NCBI RefSeq assembly: GCF_901000735.1
Contig: NC_081546.1
Coordinates: forward strand, 12,911,629 to 12,975,628
Source: Corylus avellana
Lineage: Eukaryota; Streptophyta; Magnoliopsida; Fagales; Betulaceae
Direction of reading: 5' to 3'
DNA: 64,000 nt
Under the pieces are notes generated by a model. The model made no database searches. It was not told the origin of the DNA and was given only the letters and a program-made list of their open reading frames with translations. The position numbers were made by a program, and so were the translations under genes. Below are positions 22,633-34,199 of the stretch, in pieces (the first letter of the stretch is position 1; each line of letters begins with the position of its first letter).

Positions 22633-23275
22633 CCAACCCTACTGAGAATGGATAATATCCCGGGTAGACCATACATGATAGTTACGACCTATTACAACAT
22701 TAGTTTTTATGCATTAAAATTTATAGGTGATTGCCGCTGGAATTACATTACTTATTATCAAAATAAAACTTTACTTTTATGGTATAATAATAGAGACAAC
22801 ATCTCATTCAATTTCTTACTAAAAAATGCACGTTTATTTTCATTCATAAATAACTGGCTCATTTTATGCTCGATTGTGAGATTTACTTACTACATCTTTA
22901 GACTTACGCAGTTATTACGGCTTGTAGGTTACTAAATTTGAGGGAACATCTTTCACAGAAGGGGTTTGTGGCATGTTCACCACATCAGATTATTTAAGAT
23001 AAGCCGGAGGCCTACTTTGTATAATCAAGTTTAACTAGAATATTCGCATCTTGATTAGTAACTCCATATCTTTGCTTGATGATAATACATGCTTATGTTA
23101 TGATTTTTAGATTCCTCAGGTTTATTAATTTCACATTCCAATGCATTTACTTTGATTATGCTAGAGATGGGGCGATTCCTCTGTTAGCTACCAATTAGTT
23201 TTATTATGGTAATTGCCAGTAATCCTACCAAACTGGTCAATGCCATTTTTGGGGGCATTACTGTTAGGGCTTACA

Positions 23276-23962
23276 TGTAAGGATTATGACTTTTAGTGTG
23301 TTTATGCCTAATATTAGAATGAGATTGTAGTGACTTGGAGTTGAGATGTCCGAGATTGTGGATGAGTGATTGAGGTATGTAATTGAATGAAACTATTCAT
23401 TTTTAACATGCGATATGTCAGCAAATTGAGCTTGTTTTATTCTATGAGCATGTTTTATATTAATAATACATGATGTTATAGAAGGAAATATGGACAGTTG
23501 TCTCACATAATTTATTTTCGCTTTTCGCTTGTTTTTACTTTTATATATAAATTAACGTTTAGGGTAATACCACCGGTCAGTTACCAGTTAATTGGCCTAG
23601 AAGAATTATTAGTAACACTCCAAATTAATCAAAATTATTTGATTTAATTTTGGAGGTGTTACAAAAATATAATTCAGTTAGAAGCCGTGGTCAGCTGTGA
23701 AATGAGGTGAGTTTGTGGTTTTAAAAATTAAAAGTTTTTTATTTTTTTTAAACTTGATAATGCTCATTTGCAAATGTCTTAAATGGTAGTAGCGCCATGT
23801 GAAAATTCAGACATTTTCTACTATGTGGCTTTATTTAGCCAGACTCTCTACCCTCACCTCATGGTCCAAATCCACCCACCTTCGTGGGGTGGGGGATGGC
23901 TCACGAAGGTGGGTTGTTGAGGAACCCTACCACTACCCACAAAGACGATTTCCTCAAGCCAC

Positions 23963-23997
<35 letters not shown>

Positions 23998-24650
23998 GAA
24001 ATGCTGATAAGGCAAGAATATTCACATGGTAATGTTTTACCACGTCTTACATGGTTTTTTTAACACGGGAGAAAAAAATTTGTTAGTTTTTTAAACATCA
24101 AAGGGATGGAAGGAGTATTTTGATAAACATAAAAAGCAAGTGCACCAAGTTTATCACTTTAAAAAACCAAAAATATTTTTGATAAAATGGAAAATGTTAG
24201 CCCTACGACTAGTGTATAATTATTTTATAACTTGTTGGCATATGTTAACAAACTTTTTTGGTTACTAATATGAATCACATAATAATACATGTCAACAAGT
24301 TATAAAAAAATTGTAAATTAGTCAAGGAAAAATATTACTAGTAAGTATTTAGCCTTTATATTTTTTTAGAATAGGGAAAAAAAATCGCTTTATTTTTGTT
24401 TTTTTAGTGAATCGGAGATGAGAATGTAGACTTGGAATAATTTTCTTTTTTAATAGACGTTGGAATAAGTTGAATTCTCAAAGGGGAGCCGAACCTCGTT
24501 AAACGGAAATTATTAGTTCGAATTCTGAATTCGAATTTAGGTTCTTGTGGGGATTTGACAGAGCCTTTGGGTTGGGAATGTGCGAGTGTGGATAAGTGTT
24601 ACAGACTTACAGTGTAGTCGCTTTTTTCTACTTGGCCTCGTTATGTAACA
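23276..24650. other. Intergenic DNA with two small inverted-repeat elements
   Basis: No gene is seen. At 23875-23913 the 12-bp arms CCCACCTTCGTG and CACGAAGGTGGG enclose a 15-bp loop. At about 24200-24328 a MITE-like segment has long imperfect inverted ends around TTTATAACTTGTTG and CAACAAGTTATAAA. A long T tract lies at about 23967-23994. The last 100 bp should contain the promoter of the gene at 24651, but I recognise no clear TATA box. Confidence 0.5.
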
Positions 24651-25168
24651 ATGCATGAACACCTGGCGACATACACACATACACAAATGTCAGGATATGT
24701 GTTGGAGGTCGCCAAGTTGGGGCTTCGCCATGTTTTCAGCGAGGGGAAGAGAAATGGGTCTTCAACTTTTCGTCCCAACTCCTACAATTCAATTTCACAA
24801 CATGTTTGGAGCTCTACATCCTCTGTCGGAAAACTAAAGGCCAAAGCAGCAAAGTGCCGTTGTGCTTCATCGGTCAGAGCCGCCCAGCAAGAAGATGAAA
24901 AAGAAGAAGAAAAAGAAGAAGAATTTCAAGTACTGTCGGCTTTGAGAACCAATTTCAACGATATTTTAATCATTGAAACTCCGAATTCCAGGATGCTGCT
25001 TCTCGACTCTACTCGTATGCTCTATCTCTCTCTCTCTCTCTTTAGACGACTCCTTTTGAGCCAGCTATTTGTATGTATTTTTCTTTGTCGATATATGCAG
25101 AAAATGTCCATAGCATTCTTTACAAGGACCGGAAATGGACTGGTTCCTATTGGGTATGTCAGCTTCTC

Positions 25169-25206
<38 letters not shown>

Positions 25207-28200
25207 TTCTGTTTTCTCCCCGGTCTATTGTTCTTGGAAAGTTCGCTATCTTGTGCAATTCATCTATGTAACATGATACTTGAAAGCAAATAATTGCTGC
25301 GAAATAGGTACATTACTCGAATGAATTTTGGAACTTATAAGGTTGTGTCCCTTTCTGGTTTTGGTTTTACTGCTGTCACAGAAATATCTATAATATAGTT
25401 TATACCAAAAAGAAAGATGTCTGTAATGTGAAATGAGTACGTCTTATGTTAGATTTCTACCTTTTCATAGCTCTCACAACATGCTTGATTGTAATATTTT
25501 TATTTGAAATGTTGGTCTTGAGGAATGAGGATGATAAGCTGGATCCTGAGGCTTTTAAGCTTGCTTTTCTTGACGCTTTAGCGCTCAAAACATAAAAGAA
25601 AAGGAAGAGGAGAAAAGGACAAGGTCCACCACTAATGAAGTCCAATTTCTCTTCTAAGAGATTTTATAACGACTTAGAAAAAAGCGCTATACACATTTAC
25701 GCTATTACTCTAAAAGAACTAGTAAATTTGGAGCTTTCCTAAAATCACTTATATAGCCTAGTTTAACATAGCAAATATGGGTGTCTTTATAACCCATCCA
25801 CTTTGTGTGGGTTATTAATCTTTCCAATATGGAATTAGGGTGTTACAAACTCTTTCCTTAAACCCTTAACGTCTTCATTAGGGCCACGCCATGCGGTGTC
25901 AACAGTTCCAAATGGCATTACTAGGGTCTCTGATACCATTTGTATCAATGCACGGAAAAGCGTTATCCACATTTGCGCTATCACTTATGCAACCAGTTTC
26001 ACCTAGTAAATAAGCAATGTGAGACTTACTGCCCATAAGTATCTTTATAAACCATCTACTTTATGTAGGCTACTCATTTTCCCAATATAAAACCAAGGTG
26101 TTACAGATTGGTACTTGGAGAAAGTGGAAGGGTCCAGTGGATTATGCATTAGTTTCTATTGTTTATGATATTCTCATTATAAATTCTCTTAATTCTACCA
26201 ATGATGCTTTTAACTAGATAGAAGTGTACTTTCAATAACAAGAAACTAGTCAAGTACTGTCACCAAGCAACCGTGTTTAGTTGTCTGGACAACATAGATC
26301 CATCATGAGTTGATAACCTCGTGGCGTTTGTTCAGTTGTTCAACTGATGATGGATCTGCATAGATCCATCATCAGTTGCTCTTGTATTCTCCATTTTGAA
26401 ATAATCCGGTAGATATAAATTGTTGTCTCCATTCTGTTGCCTCTTTCTAGCATTAAGGTAAAGTTTAATTTTTTACTTTTTTTAAAAAAAGTTTGTGTCA
26501 AGGTGGATAAAAAGCTTAAGCATAGTCTGGAGAAAATCTTCTAAGTTAGTTTTCCGCTGCTCATTTGAGAATCTCTTCGTAGGTGTGTGTCTTTTGTCCC
26601 TCAAGAACTTTTTGGTGTGGTTAATGACTTGGCTATCTTGAGTGATGAAAAATATGCATGTTTATTTTGAGAACTGATTGTGACAGTCGTTATATGAAAA
26701 TAATTCCAAAGTCCATGGAAGGTACTCAGGTCAGATACCTCATGAAGATTATAAATTGGGTAAAAAGAGCAGAGGACATGGGGAAGGGAGAGAATTGATA
26801 ATTACCAGTTAACCATTTTTAGGCAGAGTGTTCACACAACTTATGTTTCTTCCTCTTGAAACAGGCATTGATGAGCCATCCATCTTTATACAAATCTGAT
26901 TGTGAATTATTACTCAAAGATTCCTCTGTCATAGGTTTTAGAGCCAACCATGCTATAGTATGATGATTTCATGCTATATGCCAAAACTTTAGGTGGAATA
27001 ACTTCTTGTGATATCCTCTAGCTATTTTCTTGTTAACAATATTTTTTTCTGTATTGGTGAGTGGCAAAAATGTTCACATCTGAAGGTTGAAGACGTGTTT
27101 GTTTCTCTTGTACTGACAGCTGACCTAGGAGAGACAATAAAGTCAGACTTAATGAATTTTCTATATGAAAACACCGGTCAGATTGATCAACACAAATGAC
27201 TTTATTATGTATGAACCTATAGCTATTTTTGTCAATCACAATGTAAAGATTTCTGTCCTTACTAATCAACTATCACATGGTTCTATGGTCATGCTTTCCT
27301 TGTCTTGAAACTTTCGTGGTATTGCATTATGCTGCAGGGACTTTGACTTTGCCATGCAGATGATAAGTGACTGGTAAATTTACCTGGTTTTCTGCCTTAA
27401 CTAATATGCATTTTCCTAGGGAAGATGAGGAAAGTTTAGAGTATGACAAAATCTATGCTTTTTATGCATTTTGGAGGGAAATGGAAATATTATATCATAC
27501 TACTGATCTCAGATGTCCATTCATCATTCAATTGATTAAATTTCAAAGTTAACATTAGTTAGTCATTATTCTCAAATTCTTTGTATTGCGAGAAAGAAAG
27601 GATAGAACTGTAAGGAAGTCACATCTTGCTCATCCTCTCTCACTTGCTGTGTATATATGTAAAATTTTTGCGTGTCTGTGTGTGTACTTTTGTATGTCCA
27701 CATACTTGTTTGAATTAAAAATTGAAAAAAAATTTCATCCCTTCCACTTGTTCTTTAATATGTTGCATCATACAGGATGAGTTCGCTAGCTTGCCGGCTA
27801 TTGTTCCAAAAGGTCCCATCGCAATCTTAGGTTTGGTAAGTCTTTGGAATGACATGGAAATCTTCTTTGAAATTATAGTAATATAATATTTTCTGAACTA
27901 CACTTGCAATTTCATCTGTGAAGTAATATTATTCTGTTTTAGGGTGGTGGAACTATTGCTCGTCTAATGCTCGACTTGTGGCCTTCATTGCAACTTGATG
28001 GCTGGGAGATTGATGCAATTGTAAGGGACATTAAGTATCTTTCCAAATACAGTTATATATATATATATAATTTGAAAATATGATGGTTTCTATCATGATC
28101 TGTTTTCTTCATGATAAATTAACTTTCATCTTGGATTATGGTGGTGTTTCTTTCTTTTTCTTTTTTTCCCTTTAGGATGTAGAGATGGTGGGCTATTTAA

Positions 28201-31200
28201 ATCAACAACATAGGACACTTGTCAAGCAGTTAGTCAGTTGCTGTCAGGAGTGCAATTTAGATTTTTAGACTTCATGGACGAGTGACCATCCAACCTGTCA
28301 GTTAAAAGTTGAGATGTATGTATAAAGATCCTGGACCTACTTCGTGCTTGAATATGCCAGAAATTACATTGATTCTCAACTAATTTTCAAAAGGAAGCCT
28401 ATAAAAAATCTCTTGTATGCAGCCCAAAATTTGTGATAATTGAAAGGCATTGCATTGACCCATGGAGACAAGTGGTAGTAACCATATAAAGTTTATAAAA
28501 GACATGGAAAAGATGCTTCCAATGACCAAACTTAAATTTGGCATATCCTTGATGATGTAGGGCCTACTTGGGAGCTCGCATAATTTAATTGAAGTATAAT
28601 TTGGTTTTATTTTGTATTTTGACTCACTATAGTACTGGGTTTCACTAGTTATCTTTTTTTTGGGTTTAGCAATTAAAGCATAAGGAGTCCCAGTCTATTA
28701 GGGTTAGGCATTAGATGCCTATAAATAAGGATCTATAGGTTTTCTTATGCGATGATGACTGAAAAGGACAAAAATTTCAGCAACTATTGCTATATGAATT
28801 TCGCTAGTTATTGTTCATACAGTGTCGCGGGTACTGTTCACACAGCACTTGTTCTACATCACTGACATACTTCATATATGTATAAACCTCTAAAACTTAC
28901 TACCAACTTGAACTACTGTCATGTGAAAACACAAAAAGAAGTTGGGACTAAGAGGTCTAAGGACTGGAACTCAGAATGCGTGAGATTGATTTTTGTCCTC
29001 TATATTCTACAAACCAAACCACCTAGTTATTCCTACTAGTGTATTTCTCTAAAACAGTGAACAAGATATCATAGAACTTCTCTCAAGAAGTATATGCTCT
29101 ATTTCCATTTTATGCACATTGTACCGGGCTGCATTTATATTTTTTTCAACTTACTGTATAAAAGTAATCAGTTGCATGTGAGGTTGTGGACCAATTTTGT
29201 ATAGTATTCTTAATGTGCAATTTATCAGCTGTGGGAATTTATTAGTCATAGGATTTGAAACCCCCTTTGTGTGGCAACATTAGGATTTAACAGGGCTTTT
29301 CATTTTTTGGATGGTTATAATTGTTTGGGTTGTCTAGTTTTCTGTCAGCTCCGAAGGGATATTTTGGGTTTCACTACAGGATCAAATAAGATCACAATTT
29401 GCTAATTTCCTAACTCTGTAAGATGGGTAGAAAAATATGTCAGGTATGACTCTGACATCAGATGTTATCTGTATTACAGTGATCTTAATTGTTTTAACAA
29501 AATCCAAATGTTTTATTGCAATGATATCATATTTGCATTTGTTAATTGCTTGAAAGCTTTTTTTATTCACAGGTGACTGCATCTTTACCTGATTTTTGCA
29601 TTTCAGTTGATTGATAAAGCAAGAGAATATCTTTGGCTGTCGGATCTTGAGAAACGCACTGTAGCTGGTGGCATACTCAATGTGTGTATTGGTGATGCGT
29701 TTTCACAGTCAGTTAATGTGTCTGGAGGATATGCTGGTGAGATCCTTGTGTGCATTGCTTTTTGTATTACTTATTTCACCTCATGTTCCTTTTGAATGGT
29801 TTGAATGTAGGAAATAGAATTGTGTTTTAGGGTATTTTATTATATGCTTCTGGATGGGTTGTTTGCCTTGTGGTTGCTTAGTGGACCTCTTTACCATTCT
29901 CAAAAGAAGCAAAAATAAATCAAATTAAAAAAAAAAAAGGTGAAGCAGGGTTTCTATTGCAATACCAGGAAGATTTTAGTTAGCTTTCCTTTGTTTCAAT
30001 AACTTGTGCTTGCAATGATTATCAGGCATTGTTGTTGACTTGTTTTCTGACGGAAAAGTATTGCCACAGTTGCAAGAGGTATGCATCTCGTTTCATTACA
30101 TGTATAGTTGGGCTTTGGCTTTTGATGTGCTGTCTTGGTCTTTGAGGTTTGATATTTCTGGTTCAAACAAGCATTTGTGTTTTCCAACACAATATTAGTG
30201 CACTTCTTGATTTAACCTTGCTGAAAGTTTCAATCATATCTTCAACTGTTTGGTATACTCCACTGCAATCATTTTGCATTTTGAGTTGAGGTTGTACACT
30301 GCAGCATCCTCTGTTGTATGATGTATATGATTACCTATATGTAATAAGTCAAGGTTTTCATCTTGTCATCTACAACCATTGCTTGGCATACTTGAATATG
30401 TTTCCACATTTACTTCTTTATTGAGTTTTCCTTGCTTTCTGAGTGTTCTGAGTTTTGGCAGGTCACAACTTGGTTAGAATTGAAAGATAAATTGATGCCC
30501 AATGGTCGTATCATGGTGAACTGTGGTGGCATTGATGAAGCATCTCTTGTGATGGATGAAACACTTAATACTGAGACTTCTTCAATTGATGGAACCTGGG
30601 TGCAAAATTCTACCGTGAAGGCACTATCAAAAGCATTTCCTGGACAAGTAGGGATTCCTCTGCTGAAAATTTATTTTGTTCATTTGATTGCCAATGTTGC
30701 TGCATTCGATCTTTCTTCAAGAGTTCTACAATAATCTTGCATTGTTCAAATTAATATTATCGACAGAATGTATGATCTTTTTTTACAAGTCATCTAATAT
30801 CTTTAATTATTGCTTATCCATATATCTTAAATATGGAAAAGGTCTTCTCCTATTGCAAAAGAAATTTAAAAGGTTGAGCTACTTTTGGAATGTCCAACAA
30901 ATTATTTAATGAATTTATTATGATTAAATTAAAATAAGTTAGATTAGTGTGGAAAAATTACACTTAAAAAATTAATAGAGAAAGTCTATTAATTTAATTT
31001 TTAGTGAAAGAATATTATGGGGTTAGTGGGGTAAAATAATATAAGATGGTAATTTCTTATATTATGGGTCATAGTGTAAAGCCCAAATAAAAAGAGAATT
31101 AAACTACCCATGTTGGCCCAAATATGAATTTCAAGCTTATGGCCCATTTTTTCTTATCTTCATTAAACTAGAAGGGCATTTCTGGAATTTTACACATGCA

Positions 31201-31958
31201 ACTTATTCCCTTCTCTTGGCTCATGTGTACTCCTCATTCCTTTCCCCTCTTCTCTCATTTTTCCAGCACACATCCGGTTCTTCCCAAGAGAAAAGTGAGA
31301 CCAAACCTCACTCTTGCAAGGAGAAAAGAAGGAACCCGTGTCCCCCTCTCCTCTCCTCTCCCTCATATCACGCCCAAAGCAGCCATTTTCTTCAGCATTC
31401 TCTTGCTCCTTTCACCTTTCTATGGCTTGGGCTCTAGAAAGGTGAAAATGGGAATGTAGGTGAAAAAGGGAATTTTCGAACATCGAATGCCCATTTTTGC
31501 ATTCGTTAATTGCTTGAGCTCTAGAAACTAGAGAAAGGTTGATACTTGATTATAACTGTGGAGTATCTCTTTAGAGAGTGAAGAATCAATGGTTGGCAAG
31601 GCTAAAAAACTAAATAAGTGTACTTTAATTTGTGGTTAACAAGAAAATGGGATTCAACCCTCTTAAGGCAGTTAGTTTTTCTCTTGCTTCCTAGTTCGAA
31701 AATGGGATTCAACCCTCTAAGGCAGTTAGTTTTTCTAATTTTTCAACTCATCTAATTGCAGTTGAGCAAGAATTGCCTATTTTGCTCACTCATTTGGCTA
31801 GTTTTTAGGGAAATCTATTTTGAAAACAAAATATTCTGTCAATGTTGGTAACAGAAAATTAATGACATAGTATATCTGTTGTATGTGTCGCAAACCTCAC
31901 AGCTGAGTTTCAAAAGTGAATGTAGGAAGTCCACTATGTTGATTTTAATTTTAACTTT

Positions 31959-31994
<36 letters not shown>

Positions 31995-33580
31995 CACTAG
32001 GAGTAAACTAGAGGGTCTGCCATAAAGTGTTGGCTAGTAGATGTCCAAAAGTGAATTTTTTAAAGTTTATTTGATGACAGATTAGGGGCATCAAGTATGA
32101 AAGTGTTGTAGAATTAGAGTCTGGTTAGGTTGGTAAGATGTTGGATTTGGTTTGGGTCACCTATTTGCCATCCTCATCCTAAACCGTCCTTGGGTTTTAC
32201 CTGGAGGCTCCATTCTTGCCTTATGCATTAAACTCATCCTTGTCCAGTTGCGCTCTGCACCCACCTGAAAAATTTTCTAGAAGTAATCCCAAATAGCCTA
32301 AAAATGGAGCTTATTGAATTGAAATTTGAAACAGCCTTAAAAGAAATAGGAAAAAAGAAAAATTCAAACTAAATAATTTTAACAAAAATTTCAAGAAATC
32401 AAAATTACTTATTGGGGATGTAGAAGTTAAGTAGGTGATAAAGTAGGCATGGAAACAAAACTAACAAGGGTATCATTTCAAAAAAATTGCCTATACTAGA
32501 TATGCCTTAATTTGTAAGATGGAAGACCTGTTGATATGATTTTCAACCCATTAGGAGTACCTTCGACTGGTCAAAGATCTGGGGACAAAAACAATTCAGG
32601 GAAAATTTTAGTTTTAGTAGGGTACCCCATACCTGCCCATATGCTTAACGTAGCGGGGAAAACCGATCCCATTGGAGGTGGGGCAAGACGATACCTCCAA
32701 GTGGAAGAAAGTTCCAATCCTACATCTGAACTAGAGTGTATAAATGCCCTAGAAGTCTCAGAGGTGTTTTTTTTTTCAAAAAAAAAAAAAAGGTTTAGAA
32801 GCTGTTAAGATCCAAGAAATTTAAGGGATCAGAAACAGGACACACAATTAGGATTGTAGAAGACCCATAGGTAATTTCTAATAATTAGGACTCAACCTTG
32901 CAAACCAGAATCCCAAGCTTCAATGGGCTAGCTTGTGGAGAGAAAATATAAGAATGCAGGAGGGTTCTTCATACCTCATAATTCTCCACATCATAATGCT
33001 TAACTTATAAAAGTTCCCCAAATGTCAGAGACTGAAGCTTGCAAGTTTCCTGCTTAAGCTGGTGCAAGTTTGCATAACGCTACTTTATCATTCCCTAGGA
33101 TTGTTAATATCAATTATTAAGGCGCGTGTATCTTTCTGATTTTGTAACTTATGATGTGCTTTTGTTGTTGGCATTGTTTTTCTTAGAGGTCTGCATCGAC
33201 CCCCTCAGGTGGTGGGGATATGAGATGTTGAACCTGACCGCTAGATCTGGCGGCAGGGTCCCACCAATCTGACCCTACCGGCACCTAGTCTGGTGGTGGG
33301 GGTACGAGATGTTGCACCGGACTGCTGGGTCTGACGGCGGCTATTTTGTCCACCCCTGGTTTTTGTTCTTTGATAGTTACTAAATGTGTGGTGCAGCTCT
33401 AAGACAGACGAAGAAAGCTCACTGTTTGAAATTTGACTAATGCAGTTAAGCTGGAAGAGAATGCCAAAAAGCTGTGGTGAAAATTATCTAGCATTGACAG
33501 GAGCTTTGCCAGATTTGAGTTCATGGTCTGCTGCAGTGCCAGGTCCTCTGAGTGTGAGTGTAAAGCAATGGAAGGCTTGA
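24651..33580 (+). CDS. Spermidine-synthase-fold / SAM-binding protein, probably plastid-targeted, 8 exons
   Basis: Eight exons with GT-AG introns join in one frame: 24651-25014, 25101-25153, 27776-27835, 27943-28020, 29607-29736, 30026-30078, 30462-30647 and 33446-33580 (TGA at 33578). The protein is 352 residues from the first ATG, or 340 from the in-frame ATG at 24687. The N-terminus is Ser/Arg/Lys-rich and looks like a plastid transit peptide, followed by an acidic EDEKEEEKEEE run. The body resembles polyamine synthase folds: YKDRKWTGSYWDEF, then the nucleotide loop ILGLGGGTIARLML, an acidic strand end GWEID, and CIGDAF. At the usual catalytic position of spermidine synthases it has VVDLFSDGK rather than a DSSDP-type motif, so I would not assume spermidine synthesis. 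Plants have such proteins annotated as SAM-dependent methyltransferase superfamily. Introns 2 and 7 exceed 2.5 kb and hold transposon debris. I see no disruption. Confidence 0.88.
25664..26105 (-). mobile_element. TRIM-like miniature LTR element in intron 2
   Basis: Read on the minus strand, two direct repeats of about 165-185 bp both start TGTAACACC (at 26105 and 25847). Between them is about 90 bp with TGGTATCAGAGACC (25938-25925), an initiator-Met-type primer-binding site one or two bases after the first repeat, and a purine stretch AAGGAAAGAG just before the second. That is the layout of a terminal-repeat retrotransposon in miniature. The flanks read GATTT and GATTG, a possible decayed target duplication. 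A related sequence in the opposite orientation lies at 56640-56870. The low-coordinate edge is approximate. Confidence 0.7.
26341..26378. repeat. Perfect hairpin, 17-bp arms, 4-bp loop
   Basis: CAACTGATGATGGATCT, loop GCAT, then AGATCCATCATCAGTTG. A third, imperfect copy of the arm (AGATCCATCATGAGTTG) lies about 70 bp upstream. It is in intron 2 of the spermidine-synthase-fold gene. Confidence 0.9.
30648..33445 (+). other. Intron 7 (2.8 kb) with tandem duplications and simple repeats
   Basis: The intron contains a tandem duplication with period 55 at about 31643-31750 (GAAAATGGGATTCAACCC twice), a 30-plus-bp A tract near 31965-31994, and a GC-rich duplication with period 84 at about 33208-33340 (GGTGGTGGGG followed by GAGATGTTG in both units). 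The CT-rich segment 31190-31440 gives open frames but no recognisable protein. I see no separate gene. Confidence 0.6.
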
Positions 33581-34199
33581 CCCTAGAAAAAAAGGTTGGC
33601 TGCCCAGAAAAACATTGATTTGTATTTGTTAGTGCATCTCCAGCAATGTTATTGATTTTAGCTAACTAAAAGGCACTCATTTTTATTTTATCTATTACTT
33701 TTTCAATACAAACCCCACAAGGTTTTTTATGCAAATAGAGAGTAGTAAATGGTAAAGTATCGATTAAATGATTAAATTAGCTTGTTATTAGTTTAAACTT
33801 TTCAGAGAAGCAGTAGTTTAACATGATATCAAAGTCAAAGGCTTGGGTTCAAATCTTTACTTCATCAATTCACTCAATTTCAATTAAATATTCTACTTGT
33901 TGGGCAGGAGTTTGAGCATACAAGTGAGGGGGAGTGTTAAAGCATTACTTATTAATTAAATGATTAAATTTGCCCTTTTTTTTTTTTTCAGTTTAAACTT
34001 TTCAGACAAGTGGTTGTTTAACGGTAAAAGCATCCTCGATGGTTTAGCCATTTTACTAAAATGGCAAATGAATAGGACAAAATATACAACTATCAGCTTA
34101 TCTAAATGCAAATGCAAAATATGTTCATGAATTGTGTCATCCCAAATGTCGCATGACATTGCTCATGAACACATTTATTTTATTTATTATTCTTTTCCC
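33581..34199. other. 3' flank, nothing recognised
   Basis: AT-rich sequence downstream of the stop codon, presumably including the 3' UTR. No polyadenylation site can be singled out with confidence. GTTTAAACTTTTCAGA occurs twice (near 33791 and 33990), indicating a small local duplication. Confidence 0.4.

Larger units (their letters stand above)
15968..23275 (+). repeat. LTR-like repeat copy B (host of the Ty3 element)
   Basis: Copy B is the left part 15968-16844 and the right part 22633-23275, separated by the complete Ty3 element. It shares with copy A the CGGAGGATTCGAGCGAGC block near 16350, the CGTGACCGGCACAGCC stretch near 16680 and the GGGGGCATTAC end near 23262. It lacks the promoter half, so it is truncated at the left. 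The sequence from 23276 to about 23662 contains a further weak fragment of the same family ending GGAGGTGTTACA. Confidence 0.55.

Noticed and set aside
31196..31459. Possible Pro/Ser-rich protein in intron 7
   Set aside because: CT-rich low-complexity DNA inside an intron with no recognisable domain.
32536..32808. A 90-residue ORF in intron 7
   Set aside because: Ends in an A tract, no family recognised, and lies between two exons of a gene on the same strand.
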